NCBI GenBank assembly: GCA_947492995.1
Contig: CANLOU010000001.1
Span: 753,001-817,000, forward strand
Length of the DNA stretch: 64,000 bases
Direction: 5' to 3'
DNA from: an uncultured Litoreibacter sp.
Lineage (GTDB): Bacteria > Pseudomonadota > Alphaproteobacteria > Rhodobacterales > Rhodobacteraceae
A program made the position numbers and the translations under genes. Shown here piece after piece: positions 39,126 to 48,146 of this stretch (position 1 is the stretch's first letter; each line of letters opens with the position of its first letter). The notes beneath the pieces were generated by a model that saw nothing but the letters and a program-made list of their open reading frames with translations, did no database searches and had not been told where the DNA came from.

Positions 39126-40382
39126 ATGGCCGTCATCACCAAAACCTCCCCTTTGGCTCCTGCCGGAGGGTTCCCTGAACTGCCCGCAATTGAGGGCGTC
39201 CGCTTCGCAACGGCAGCCACCGGGGTCAAATATGAGGACCGGACCGATGTGATGCTGGCTGAGATATGCGCCGGTGCATCGGTCGCCGGGGTTTTCACTC
39301 AATCAGCGACACGGTCCGCATCTGTTTTGGACTGTCAGGCCAAGCTTGGCACCGTCACGGATCCGAACAAAGGTTTTGCGATCCTTGTCAATTCGGGCAA
39401 CTCGAACGCGTTTACCGGCAAGGCCGGGGTCGCATCAGTAGAAACTGTGGTTGCTGGCGTGTCGCAAGAACTTGATGTGCCCGAAACCCATGTCTACACC
39501 AGCTCAACTGGCGTCATTGGGGAACCAATGGAACATGACCGGATCACCGGTGCGTTGGGTGACCTGAAACGCGACTTGTCTGCAAACGGTGTCGAGGCCG
39601 CGGCGCGCGCCATCATGACGACCGACACATTCGCCAAGGGTTATACGATCACAACCCAAACAGAAGCCGGAACGCCAATCACCATCATGGGTATCGCCAA
39701 GGGCTCCGGCATGATCGCACCCGACATGGCGACCATGCTGGTCTATGTCTTTACCGACGCAAAGATTTCACAACCGGTTCTGCAAGATATCGTGTCGCGC
39801 ACGAATGAAGTCACGTTCAACTGCATCACGGTCGATAGCGACACATCTACATCCGATACCCTTTTGGCGGTCGCGACTGGCAAAGCTGACATGGCTGAAT
39901 ATACGGATGCCACGACGGGCGAAGTTCAGAATTTTGCCGCAGCCTTACATCAGCTGATGTGGAATTTGGCCCAGCTTGTCGTTCGAGACGGCGAAGGGGC
40001 CACCAAGCTTGTCGAGATTGTCGTAGACGGCGCAGCCGACAACGCGGATGCCAAAAAGGTCGCAATGGCCTGCGCAAACTCACCGCTCGTAAAGACTGCC
40101 ATCGCGGGTGAGGACGCCAATTGGGGTCGCATCGTCATGGCCATCGGCAAATCCGGCGCGCAAGCCGACCGCGACAAGCTGAGCATTGCGTTTGGGGGGA
40201 TCACCGTCGCCAAAAACGGTTTCCGCGCGCCTGATTATTCCGAAGAAGCGGCCTCCGAATATATGGAGGGCTCAGGCATTTCGATCTTCATCGACATGGG
40301 AATAGGCGAAGGCTCCGCGACCGTGTTCACCTGTGATCTCACCCATGGATATATCGAAATAAATGCGGACTACCGGTCGTGA
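39126..40382 (+). CDS. argJ: bifunctional glutamate N-acetyltransferase / amino-acid N-acetyltransferase
   Basis: A 418-aa enzyme of arginine synthesis that transfers acetyl from N-acetylornithine to glutamate and can also use acetyl-CoA. The self-cleavage site lies in GSGMIAPDMATMLVYVFTDA, where the Thr of ATML becomes the new N-terminus and nucleophile of the beta chain. NSGNSNAFTGKAG is the conserved N-terminal block. The GTG of mutT overlaps its stop. Length is normal. Confidence 0.96.
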   Translation: MAVITKTSPLAPAGGFPELPAIEGVRFATAATGVKYEDRTDVMLAEICAGASVAGVFTQSATRSASVLDCQAKLGTVTDPNKGFAILVNSGNSNAFTGKAGVASVETVVAGVSQELDVPETHVYTSSTGVIGEPMEHDRITGALGDLKRDLSANGVEAAARAIMTTDTFAKGYTITTQTEAGTPITIMGIAKGSGMIAPDMATMLVYVFTDAKISQPVLQDIVSRTNEVTFNCITVDSDTSTSDTLLAVATGKADMAEYTDATTGEVQNFAAALHQLMWNLAQLVVRDGEGATKLVEIVVDGAADNADAKKVAMACANSPLVKTAIAGEDANWGRIVMAIGKSGAQADRDKLSIAFGGITVAKNGFRAPDYSEEAASEYMEGSGISIFIDMGIGEGSATVFTCDLTHGYIEINADYRS

Positions 40383-40777
40383 AGACGGTTCTGGTCTCGG
40401 CCGTTGCATTGATCGACATAGACGGTCGTATCTTGCTTGCCCAACGCCCTGAGGGCAAATCCATGGCAGGTCTTTGGGAATTTCCCGGCGGCAAAGTAGA
40501 GCCGGGCGAAACGCCAGAGGCAGCCCTGATCCGCGAGCTGGAAGAAGAACTTGGCATCAACACATGGCAAAGTTGTTTGGCGCCGTTGACCTTCGCAAGC
40601 CACAGTTATGACGATTTTCATTTGCTCATGCCGCTGTTTGCCTGTCGGAAATGGGACGGCACACCGCAACCCAAGGAAGGCCAAACCTTGAAGTGGGCCA
40701 AGGTGTCGGAGCTGCGCAACTACCCGATGCCACCCGCAGATGTTCCCCTTATCGCCATGCTGCGCGACCTGCTCTGA
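40379..40777 (+). CDS. mutT: 8-oxo-dGTP diphosphatase (Nudix), GTG start
   Basis: A 132-aa Nudix hydrolase that removes oxidised dGTP from the nucleotide pool. The full Nudix box GGKVEPGETPEAALIRELEEELGI is present with GLWEFPG before it, which is the MutT hallmark. The GTG start overlaps the argJ stop (GTGA), so expression is coupled to arginine synthesis. Length is typical. Confidence 0.95.
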   Translation: MKTVLVSAVALIDIDGRILLAQRPEGKSMAGLWEFPGGKVEPGETPEAALIRELEEELGINTWQSCLAPLTFASHSYDDFHLLMPLFACRKWDGTPQPKEGQTLKWAKVSELRNYPMPPADVPLIAMLRDLL

Positions 40778-40861
40778 GATTAATTTTTGAGCAAATTAAA
40801 AAAACACTGGCATGTGGGGTGTTTGTGGATAAGCTGCCCCTAACCTTGGGGGAGGTAGCTT

Positions 40862-40996
40862 ATGCTCAGAACAGTAATGATCGGCTCTTGCGTGTCTATT
40901 CAGGGCACTTTTGTAAAGGCCTTGGAAGACGGAATAATCTGTATTCGTGTAGGCGAACAATTGTTTAACGGTCGCCCGGTTTCCGCAGCCAAATAG
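40862..40996 (+). CDS. 44-residue conserved-looking microprotein
   Basis: A 44-aa frame with ATG at 40862 and TAG ending at 40996. GGGGGAGG sits about 7 nt before the start, a very strong ribosome-binding site, which supports translation. The peptide has two Cys, alternating hydrophobic residues (VSIQGTFVKALEDGIICIRVGEQLF) that look like a small beta sheet, and a basic end. I recall similar short proteins at this locus in other roseobacters but cannot verify it. The hemH stop faces it 3 bp away. Confidence 0.62.
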   Translation: MLRTVMIGSCVSIQGTFVKALEDGIICIRVGEQLFNGRPVSAAK

Positions 40997-40999
40997 ACC

Positions 41000-42055
41000 C
41001 TATTCCACCCAACCTTTTAAGTTTTGTGTTATCACGTCGGACAATGCCGCCACGTGGGACGGGCTATCATTGAGGCATGGGATATAGGTGAATTCTTCGC
41101 CGCCCGCCTCTTCGAAACTTTCCTTTATCTCTTCGTTGATTTCTTCCAACGTCTCGATGCAGTCTGCCGAGAATGCCGGCGCAATCACAGCAATCCGTTT
41201 ATGTCCAGCCTCCGCCAAACGCGCCACCTCTTCCACGGTGTAGGGCTGCAACCATTCTTCGGGGCCAAACTTGGACTGAAACGTCGTCTTGATCTGAGTG
41301 TCTTCCCAGCCCAGCTTTTCTTTCAGCAACCGCGTCGTTTTCTGGCATTGGCAATGGTAAGGATCGCCCTCCATCAGATACCGCTTCGGGACCCCGTGAT
41401 AAGAGGTCACCAGAATATCGGGTTTCGTCTCTAACTTGGCGTAAGCGTCAGTGACCGACCCCGCCAGCGCATCAATGTAGGATGGCTGGTCGTAATATGC
41501 CGGCACGGTGCGCACGGATGGCTGCCACTTTTCTTCCATCAACGCGCGGAACAGCTGGTCATTTGCCGTGGCGGACGTCGCACCCGCGTAGTGCGGATAA
41601 AGCGGGAAGAACAGGATGCGGTCGCACCCGGCCTCAACCATTTCCCGCACCTTGGATTTGGTCGACGGGTTGCCATAGCGCATGCAGAAATCGACCATCA
41701 CCTTGTCGCCGAACTGTTTGTGCATCTGCTCCTTGATGGCCACGGTCTGCTGCTTGGTGATCGTCAGCAGCGGGCTTTCCCCGGCTTCATGGTTCCAGAT
41801 GCTCTCATAGGCCTTGCCGCTGGCGAAGGGGCGTTTCGACAGGATGACGCCTTGCAACAGCGGCTGCCAAAGCCATGCAGAATAGTCGACGACGCGCTTG
41901 TCTGACAAAAATTCGCTCAGATACCGCCGCATCGGCCAATAGGTGTAATCATCCGGCGTGCCAAGATTGGCCAGCAGAATACCGACCTTGCCAAAGCGCA
42001 CCTTCGGGTGGTCAGACTCGGCGTTCGGCAGCGGGTTATATGGGCATTCGGTCAT
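41000..42055 (-). CDS. hemH: ferrochelatase
   Basis: A 351-aa enzyme that inserts ferrous iron into protoporphyrin IX in the last step of protoheme synthesis. Family blocks include ILLANLGTPDD at the N-terminus, FFPLYPHYAGATSATA, LVTSYHGVPKRYLMEGDPYHCQCQKTTRLL with the conserved metal-binding His, and the Glu-containing SADCIETLEEI. Length is normal. Its start overlaps the upstream methyltransferase stop (ATGA). Confidence 0.97.
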   Translation of the reverse strand: MTECPYNPLPNAESDHPKVRFGKVGILLANLGTPDDYTYWPMRRYLSEFLSDKRVVDYSAWLWQPLLQGVILSKRPFASGKAYESIWNHEAGESPLLTITKQQTVAIKEQMHKQFGDKVMVDFCMRYGNPSTKSKVREMVEAGCDRILFFPLYPHYAGATSATANDQLFRALMEEKWQPSVRTVPAYYDQPSYIDALAGSVTDAYAKLETKPDILVTSYHGVPKRYLMEGDPYHCQCQKTTRLLKEKLGWEDTQIKTTFQSKFGPEEWLQPYTVEEVARLAEAGHKRIAVIAPAFSADCIETLEEINEEIKESFEEAGGEEFTYIPCLNDSPSHVAALSDVITQNLKGWVE

Positions 42056-42897
42056 GTCTTGTCGCTTTCATCGGTCTTAACGGGTCGGGCATCTTCACCC
42101 ATCTCGACGGTCTCAAGCGCGTCGGCTAAACGCGAAGTGGCGCTTCCGGGCCGCAGCGGCTTTTGCTGGCTGACATCGGGAGCCCAACCTGTCAGATAGA
42201 GCAACTCGAACGTCGCGACCACCCGTTCGCCTTGGGTGGGATAAAGTGTCGCCATTTTCTCGAAAAGCGTGCGCGGCGGGATGCGTTTGTCGCGGGCGGC
42301 CAAAGCGTTGCTTTCGCCCATCGCCCTCAGGTCGCGCATCAGGTCGAAAACGGAGCCATAGCTGACGCTTCGCGGGTCGGCATCGGCCACTGGCAGCGCA
42401 AACCCGGACCGCTGCAGCAGCGCCCCTGCGTCCCTGATATCCACCATCGGGGAGACCCGAGGGGACAATCCTTGGCAGACCGCCACCTCGGCTTCGGACA
42501 AAGCGGCCCTGAGTTCGGTCAGCGTCTGGCCACCAAACATGGCAACCAGCAATAGCCCGTCAGGCTCTAACGAACGCTGACATTGCACCAATTGGCCAAC
42601 GGGGTCGTTGGACTGGTGCAGGCACATGGCGTGGATGACCAGATCGAAACTTTGCACTGGCAGCGGCAACGTGTCGTCATCTGAGATGATCGTGGCCTCT
42701 GTGAAGTGATCCGCCCAAAATGCGCTCATCCCAGTCACAATCGCCACCTTGGTAAACGACCTGTTAATGTCTTTCAGTCTTTCCTTGATCTCGATCGCCG
42801 CCTCGTCGTGCAGAAACAACGCCGGGCCTTGCGTCACCGCGCGCCTGCGCCGCGCCAAAAGCGCGGGCCGGTCAAACAGAATGGGCGGGTTGGTCAT
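42052..42897 (-). CDS. NDUFAF5-like class I SAM-dependent methyltransferase-fold protein
   Basis: A 281-aa protein with a class I methyltransferase fold: VAIVTGMSAFWADH (a degenerate SAM motif), LPLPVQSFDLVIHAMCLHQSNDPVGQLVQCQRSLEPDGLLLVAMFGG, and YGSVFDLMRDLRAMGESNAL. The N-terminal FDRPALLARRRRA and the RAMGESNAL block match NDUFAF5 relatives, which help assemble respiratory complex I by hydroxylating an Arg of NDUFS7. That role is inferred. The gene precedes hemH with a 4-bp overlap and diverges from comF. Confidence 0.82.
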   Translation of the reverse strand: MTNPPILFDRPALLARRRRAVTQGPALFLHDEAAIEIKERLKDINRSFTKVAIVTGMSAFWADHFTEATIISDDDTLPLPVQSFDLVIHAMCLHQSNDPVGQLVQCQRSLEPDGLLLVAMFGGQTLTELRAALSEAEVAVCQGLSPRVSPMVDIRDAGALLQRSGFALPVADADPRSVSYGSVFDLMRDLRAMGESNALAARDKRIPPRTLFEKMATLYPTQGERVVATFELLYLTGWAPDVSQQKPLRPGSATSRLADALETVEMGEDARPVKTDESDKT

Positions 42898-42949
42898 GGC
42901 ATAGCTCTCAAGAATTGGCTGTGCCGCTACTTAGTGGGAAGGGACAGAA

Positions 42950-43663
42950 ATGCAAACGGTCTTGCGCATGATCTACCCGTACCAATGCCTCACCTGCGCC
43001 GAATTCGTCGAAGATGACTTCGCCCTTTGCGGGTCTTGCTGGCGGGACACGGCGTTTATCCGGGGCCTGACCTGCAAAACCTGCGGAGTTCCATTGCCGG
43101 GCGAGGATGACGGGTCACAAAGCCGTTGCGACGATTGTTTGCGGGTTGCTCGGCCTTGGTCCAACGGCGCGGCGGCGCTGATGTATCGCAACAATGGCCG
43201 CAAATTGGTTCTTGCCCTCAAGCATGGCGACCGGACGGAACTGGCGCGTCCAGCGGCACAATGGATGAGCGCGGCATTGGGTGAAATAGACCCTAATACG
43301 CTTGTTATTCCGGTGCCGCTGCACTGGTTGAGGTTCCTGAAACGGCGCTACAATCAGGCCGCCTTGCTGGCCAAGCAGGTCGCTCACCTGAATAATCTGG
43401 AATTTCTGCCCGATGCGCTGCAACGGGTCAAACCAACCAAGGCGCTGGACGGTCATTCCCGGGACGCGCGGTTTGCCGCTCTGGAAAATACGATCCACGC
43501 GCACCCAAGACGCGCTGATGCACTCAATGGGAAACGTGTCTTGCTGGTAGATGACGTCATGACCTCAGGTGCCACGCTTGCTGCCGCGACCGAAGCCTGC
43601 ATGGCCGCAGGTGTTGTTCACGTTGACGTGCTTGTGCTGGCGCGCGTTGCGAAGGACGATTAA
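42950..43663 (+). CDS. comF: ComF-family phosphoribosyltransferase-like protein
   Basis: A 237-aa protein with two zinc ribbons at the N-terminus (YQCLTCAEF, CGSCWRD, CKTCGVPL, CDDCLRVARP) and a type I phosphoribosyltransferase fold ending in VLLVDDVMTSGAT, the PRPP loop. In naturally competent bacteria ComF participates in DNA uptake, but in Rhodobacterales the role is not established. The start at 42950 keeps the first zinc ribbon complete and is directly downstream of GAAGGGAC. Confidence 0.9.
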   Translation: MQTVLRMIYPYQCLTCAEFVEDDFALCGSCWRDTAFIRGLTCKTCGVPLPGEDDGSQSRCDDCLRVARPWSNGAAALMYRNNGRKLVLALKHGDRTELARPAAQWMSAALGEIDPNTLVIPVPLHWLRFLKRRYNQAALLAKQVAHLNNLEFLPDALQRVKPTKALDGHSRDARFAALENTIHAHPRRADALNGKRVLLVDDVMTSGATLAAATEACMAAGVVHVDVLVLARVAKDD

Positions 43664-43699
43664 ATCCCTATCATCGCGTTAAACTCTAAGGGACATGTC

Positions 43700-43954
43700 A
43701 TGGCCAAAGTCGAAATCTACACCTCGCAGCTTTGCGGGTTCTGTCATGCGGCCAAACGGTTGCTAAATTCCAAAGGAATCGAGTTTGAAGAAACCGATGT
43801 AGGCCGCAACCCCGACGAAAAGGCCACGATGATCCAACGCGCCAATGGCGGACGGACAGTTCCGCAGATATTCATTGATGGTAAACACGTGGGGGGCTGC
43901 GACGATCTATATGCGTTGGAACAATCTGGTAAATTAGACCCTATGCTGGCATAA
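43700..43954 (+). CDS. grxC: glutaredoxin 3
   Basis: An 84-aa thiol-disulfide oxidoreductase with dithiol active site LCGFCHAAK, TVPQIFIDGKHVGGCDDL (cis-Pro and glutathione-binding GG) and normal length. The CGFC centre differs from the common CPYC but keeps both Cys. It uses glutathione to reduce target proteins. Its TAA is directly followed by the ATG of the next gene. Confidence 0.95.
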   Translation: MAKVEIYTSQLCGFCHAAKRLLNSKGIEFEETDVGRNPDEKATMIQRANGGRTVPQIFIDGKHVGGCDDLYALEQSGKLDPMLA

Positions 43955-44797
43955 ATGCGTATCGGTTTGGTCCAACTGAACAGCTCCGATGACCCTGCCG
44001 CCAACCTTGAACAGATGCGTCAAGGCATCGACGCGGCTGTTGCGGATGGCGCAGAATTCGTTCTGACACCCGAGGTGGCCAATTGTGTCTCCTTGAGCAG
44101 AGACCATCAAACCGAAGTTCTGTGCCTCGAAGAAGACGACCCTACGCTTGCCGCTCTGCGTGAGACCGCCACAAACCACGGCATCTGGCTGCTGATCGGT
44201 TCGCTTGGGCTGAAAACAGGCGATGCGGATGGGCGGTTCGCAAACAGAAGCTTATTGGTTGGCCCCGACGGCAGGATTGCCGGGCGCTACGACAAGATCC
44301 ACATGTTTGATGTGCAAGTCACCAAGACCGAGACGTTCAAAGAATCTGACGGCTACCGCCCCGGTGCGGACACCTGCGTTGTGCAAACGGATGTCGGGGC
44401 TGTTGGCCTGACAATTTGCTACGACATCCGCTTCCCGCATCTTCACCGCGCTTTAGCGCAGGCGGGTGCGCAAATCATCACAGTGCCTGCCGCTTTCTCG
44501 CCCGTTACCGGACAAGCGCATTGGGAAGTGCTGCTGCGCGCCCGCGCAATCGAAACAGGGTGCTTCGTGATAGCGCCAGCGCAGACCGGCCAACATAACG
44601 GACGCGCGACTTACGGGCATTCGATGGTGGTGGCGCCGTGGGGTGACGTCCTGTTGGACATGGGTAAGGCGCCCGGAACCGCTTGTATCGACATTGATCT
44701 GGACGATGTCGAAAAGACGCGGCAACGCGTCCCTTCGCTTTCGCATGACAGGGAATTTTCAGCCCCTATACTGCGCGGAGATGAGCGAAACGAATGA
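43955..44797 (+). CDS. carbon-nitrogen hydrolase (nitrilase superfamily, Nit1-like amidase)
   Basis: A 280-aa hydrolase with the Glu-Lys-Cys triad of the nitrilase superfamily: Glu in LTPEVAN, Lys in YDKIHMFDVQV and Cys in LTICYDIRFP. The short length and RGRYDKIHMFDV-type block match the Nit1/deaminated-glutathione amidase branch (NIT1-like), which would repair deaminated glutathione, but that substrate is only a likely guess. Context supports it: grxC is directly upstream with no gap. Confidence 0.88.
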   Translation: MRIGLVQLNSSDDPAANLEQMRQGIDAAVADGAEFVLTPEVANCVSLSRDHQTEVLCLEEDDPTLAALRETATNHGIWLLIGSLGLKTGDADGRFANRSLLVGPDGRIAGRYDKIHMFDVQVTKTETFKESDGYRPGADTCVVQTDVGAVGLTICYDIRFPHLHRALAQAGAQIITVPAAFSPVTGQAHWEVLLRARAIETGCFVIAPAQTGQHNGRATYGHSMVVAPWGDVLLDMGKAPGTACIDIDLDDVEKTRQRVPSLSHDREFSAPILRGDERNE

Positions 44798-45224
44798 TCC
44801 CCTCGCCACCGCCCTGTTTTCAGAGCTGTTCATGGCCGACCAACTGGCGCGCAACCGCGTAAGCCGGGCTTTGCCGAAAGGTATGGAGCTGTCGCATTTT
44901 TCCGTTCTCAATCACTTGGCCAATGTCGGCGAGCCGCGCTCACCGGCCCGATTGGCCGAGGTGTTCCACCTGACGCGCGGCGCCATGACCAATACGCTCA
45001 GCAAATTGGAATGGGCGGGCTATGTTCATGTGAACCCCGACTGGGACGATGCGCGGCGCAAACAGATTGTCATCAGCCCCGCAGGTCGTCACGCCCGCGA
45101 TCAAGCCATCGCGGCAATAACACCCCTCATTGGCGAAATCGTCGAGAGCGTCGGACCTGAGAAAGTCAAAGCAACGCTGCCCGTGCTGCGAGAGCTGAGA
45201 AAGCGGCTTGGGCAACCCAACTAA
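44781..45224 (+). CDS. MarR-family transcriptional regulator
   Basis: A 147-aa regulator with a winged helix-turn-helix: [63 protein letters not shown], where DDARRK forms the wing. The start at 44781 overlaps the amidase 3' end by 17 bp and has GCGGAG before it. It ends in a 4-bp overlap with the convergent ubiG. The ligand and target promoter are unknown. Confidence 0.92.
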   Translation: MSETNDPLATALFSELFMADQLARNRVSRALPKGMELSHFSVLNHLANVGEPRSPARLAEVFHLTRGAMTNTLSKLEWAGYVHVNPDWDDARRKQIVISPAGRHARDQAIAAITPLIGEIVESVGPEKVKATLPVLRELRKRLGQPN

Positions 45225-45994
45225 GCGCTGGCCAACCCTCCCCCCATTGAAAGGTAACCCTTGGGTTTGATGCTGGCCGTGACGTAGTTCACCGACAGGT
45301 CGCGGCCCGACAGGGACCAGCTCCACGCGATCGGATTAAACACGAAGCCGGTGCGATCTACCGGCTCTAGCCCCGCGTCACCGATCAGATCAAACAGCTC
45401 GTCCGGGGTGATGAATTTGTTCCATTCATGCGTGCCTTTGGGCAGCCACCGCATGATATGCTCTGCTCCAATGATGGCCATAAGGTAGCTCTTGGCGTTG
45501 CGGTTAATGGTCGAGCACACCATCAAACCACCGGGTTTCAGCAGCTCTTGGCAGGCTGTTAGATACGCAAGCGGGTCGGCCACATGTTCGACCACCTCCA
45601 TGTTCAGAACGACGTCGAATTGTTCGCCTGCCTCCGCCATCGCCTCTGCGGTCGTAAAACGGTAATCAATGTCCAAACCTGATTGTTCGGCATGTACCTG
45701 TGCGACGGGGATGTTGCGTTCTGCGGCGTCTGCACCGACCACGTCGGCCCCGAGCCGCGCCATGGGCTCTGCCAGCAAACCACCGCCACATCCAATGTCG
45801 AGGATGCGCAATCCGGCAAAAGGCTCCCGGGTTTTCAGGTCACGGTTGAATTCGGCGGCGATCTGCTGGGTGATGTAGTCCAACCGGCACGGGTTCAGCA
45901 TATGCAGCGGCTTGAACTTGCCGTTCACATCCCACCATTCGGCGGCCATGGCTTCAAACTTGGCGATCTCGCCTGCGTCGACTGTTGTGTTCAT
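45221..45994 (-). CDS. ubiG: bifunctional 3-demethylubiquinone / 2-polyprenyl-6-hydroxyphenol O-methyltransferase
   Basis: A 257-aa SAM-dependent enzyme that performs both O-methylations of ubiquinone synthesis. Motif I is [19 protein letters not shown], followed by [16 protein letters not shown] and [28 protein letters not shown], the UbiG hallmark. The N-terminal [20 protein letters not shown] is the family signature. ATGATG offers two starts; I chose the second (45994), which sits at a proper distance from GAGGTGAG. Length is normal. Confidence 0.96.
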   Translation of the reverse strand: MNTTVDAGEIAKFEAMAAEWWDVNGKFKPLHMLNPCRLDYITQQIAAEFNRDLKTREPFAGLRILDIGCGGGLLAEPMARLGADVVGADAAERNIPVAQVHAEQSGLDIDYRFTTAEAMAEAGEQFDVVLNMEVVEHVADPLAYLTACQELLKPGGLMVCSTINRNAKSYLMAIIGAEHIMRWLPKGTHEWNKFITPDELFDLIGDAGLEPVDRTGFVFNPIAWSWSLSGRDLSVNYVTASIKPKGYLSMGGGLASA

Positions 45995-46049
45995 CATCTC
46001 ACCTCATTTCGGCATGGAAGCCGCGTCACACAGGGTTATATAGGTCGCT

Positions 46050-47024
46050 ATGGACAGAACCGCAGGACAAAACCGCGCAGCCGCGCATCTTTACCCCGGC
46101 ATCGACCCGTTCGATCAGCGGATGCTGGAGGTCGGCGACGGCCACCGCATCTATGTTGAACAGTGCGGCAACCCTGACGGGCAGCCGGTGGTGGTCCTAC
46201 ATGGCGGTCCGGGTGGTGGGTGCAGCCCCGCGATGCGGCGCTATTTTGATCCCGCGCATTACCGCATCATTTTGTTCGATCAGCGTGGTTGCGGGCGGTC
46301 ACGGCCCCATGCGTCGGTCGAAAACAACACCACTTGGCATCTGGTCAGGGATATAGAGCTGATCCGCGACGGGCTTGATCTGGACCAATGGATCGTCTTT
46401 GGCGGCAGCTGGGGCGCGACCCTCGCGTTGATCTACGCCGAAACGCATCCCGACCGCGTCGCCCATCTTGTTCTGCGCGGGGTCTTCATGATGACCCAGG
46501 CCGAGCTGGACTGGTTCTATGGCGGTGGCGCTGGCAAGTTCTTCCCTGAGAAGTGGCACGGCTTTTCGTCGATCATTCCCGAAGATGAGCATGACGACCT
46601 GATCGCCGCCTATTCACGGCGCTTGTTTTCCGGCGATATTCAGCAGGAGATCCGCTTCGCACGGGCCTGGTCCTCGTGGGAAAACCAGCTTGCGGCGCTT
46701 CAGGTTCACGGGTCGGGTGAAAGTCCTGCGGATTATGCCCGCGCCTTCGCCCGTCTAGAAAACCATTACTTCACCAATCGCGGCTGGCTTGAAGAAGATG
46801 GCTGGATTTTGAAGAACCGGCACCGGATCGAACACATCCCCGCCTCGATCGTCCAAGGCCGTTACGATATGATCTGCCCGCCGTATCAGGCCCATAAGCT
46901 GGCGCAGGGCTGGACCAAGGCGCAGCTCTACATGATTCCGACTGCCGGACACGCTTTGTCGGAGCCCGGCATTACCGCAGAGCTGGTGCGGATAACCAAT
47001 GCAATTCGGGATAGAATACGCTGA
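46050..47024 (+). CDS. pip: prolyl aminopeptidase
   Basis: A 324-aa alpha/beta hydrolase that releases N-terminal proline from peptides. The oxyanion region VVLHGGPGGGCSP, the signature FDQRGCGRSRPH and the nucleophile GGSWGATLALIYAE are all classical for the S33 proline iminopeptidase family; the base is in PTAGHALSE. Length is normal. It is divergent from ubiG with a short promoter region. Confidence 0.96.
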   Translation: MDRTAGQNRAAAHLYPGIDPFDQRMLEVGDGHRIYVEQCGNPDGQPVVVLHGGPGGGCSPAMRRYFDPAHYRIILFDQRGCGRSRPHASVENNTTWHLVRDIELIRDGLDLDQWIVFGGSWGATLALIYAETHPDRVAHLVLRGVFMMTQAELDWFYGGGAGKFFPEKWHGFSSIIPEDEHDDLIAAYSRRLFSGDIQQEIRFARAWSSWENQLAALQVHGSGESPADYARAFARLENHYFTNRGWLEEDGWILKNRHRIEHIPASIVQGRYDMICPPYQAHKLAQGWTKAQLYMIPTAGHALSEPGITAELVRITNAIRDRIR

Positions 47025-47144
47025 AATTAGAGGCTTTCGTGAAATTTTCTGGCATAATTTCATGAGTGGGGGCTTTACAGACCTCCTTCAGTCGCTACGC
47101 TGCCCCACAGGGATTTAGGGACAATCTGGGGATAATCGGGACAC

Positions 47145-48146
47145 TTGTCAGGCCTTTTACGCATTATTGTGCAGCGGCTGCTGCTGGGTCTGGTGACCCT
47201 ATTCGTCGTCTCCATCATCATCTTTGTCGCGGTCAACGCTCTGCCGGGTGACTTTGCCGAGGCCATCTTGGGGCAAGGCGCGACAGAGGAAGCGGTGACC
47301 GCTATCCGCGAACAGCTTGGCCTAAATCAAAACGCCTTCACCCGTTACGCCACTTGGCTGGGCGGTGCCGTTCGGGGCGATCTTGGGGTCCCCCTCAGCC
47401 AAGCGTTGTTTGCCGGGAACTTTGGGACCACCGCCACGGGCACCGATGTCATTACAGTTGTCGATCAAATCATCCCCCGCCTGAAAAACACTTTGTTCCT
47501 GGCAGGCGTCTCTGCCGCAATCGCGGTTCCGCTGGCGGTGACCCTTGGTGTGCTGACGGCGCTTTACCGCAATTCCGCTTTCGACAAGGCGATGAATGTG
47601 TCGACCCTGTCGGCAATCTCAAGCCCCGAATTCTTCATCGCCTACATCCTGATCCTGTTCCTCGCGGTGCTGAACCCAGTCTTCCCGTCGCTCAGCAACA
47701 TCTTCCCTGGCATGGAATTCAGTGAACGTCTGAATCGCACCATGCTTCCCGCGCTGACCCTGACATTGGCCGTCACCGCCCAAATGATGCGCATGACGCG
47801 TGCCGCGATCATCAACTTGCTGGCCTCGCCCTATATTGAAATGGCGCGGCTCAAGGGCCTTAGCCCGATGCGCGTCATCGTCAAACACGCGTTGCCAAAC
47901 GCGCTGGCGCCGATCATCACTGTGATCGCGCTGAACCTCGCCTTCCTCGTCACCGGCGTTGTGGTGGTCGAGGTGGTCTTCGTCTACCCCGGCATCGGCC
48001 AGCTTTTCGTGGACAGTGTGAAAATTCGAGACATCCCCGTGGTGCAGGCCTGTTGCCTGATCTTCGCGGCGGTCTACATCTTGTTGAACCTGACCGCTGA
48101 CATCCTGTCGATCATTTCGAACCCAAGACTGAGGCATCCGAAATGA
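47145..48146 (+). CDS. ABC importer permease 1 (DppB/OppB type), TTG start
   Basis: A 333-aa inner-membrane permease with six hydrophobic helices and the periplasmic loop typical of OppB (LGLNQNAFTRYATWLGGAVRGDLGV). The EAA-type coupling motif is ARLKGLSPMRVIVKHALPNALAPI. It starts with TTG at 47145; there is no ATG in a sensible position. It forms the membrane channel together with the next gene for peptide-like or nickel-like solutes. Confidence 0.9.
   Translation: MSGLLRIIVQRLLLGLVTLFVVSIIIFVAVNALPGDFAEAILGQGATEEAVTAIREQLGLNQNAFTRYATWLGGAVRGDLGVPLSQALFAGNFGTTATGTDVITVVDQIIPRLKNTLFLAGVSAAIAVPLAVTLGVLTALYRNSAFDKAMNVSTLSAISSPEFFIAYILILFLAVLNPVFPSLSNIFPGMEFSERLNRTMLPALTLTLAVTAQMMRMTRAAIINLLASPYIEMARLKGLSPMRVIVKHALPNALAPIITVIALNLAFLVTGVVVVEVVFVYPGIGQLFVDSVKIRDIPVVQACCLIFAAVYILLNLTADILSIISNPRLRHPK

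Noticed and set aside
40824-40832. A perfect DnaA box (TGTGGATAA) between mutT and the microprotein
   Set aside because: Only one box was seen, without an AT-rich unwinding region or further boxes nearby. It may be chance or a DnaA-titrating site, not an origin.
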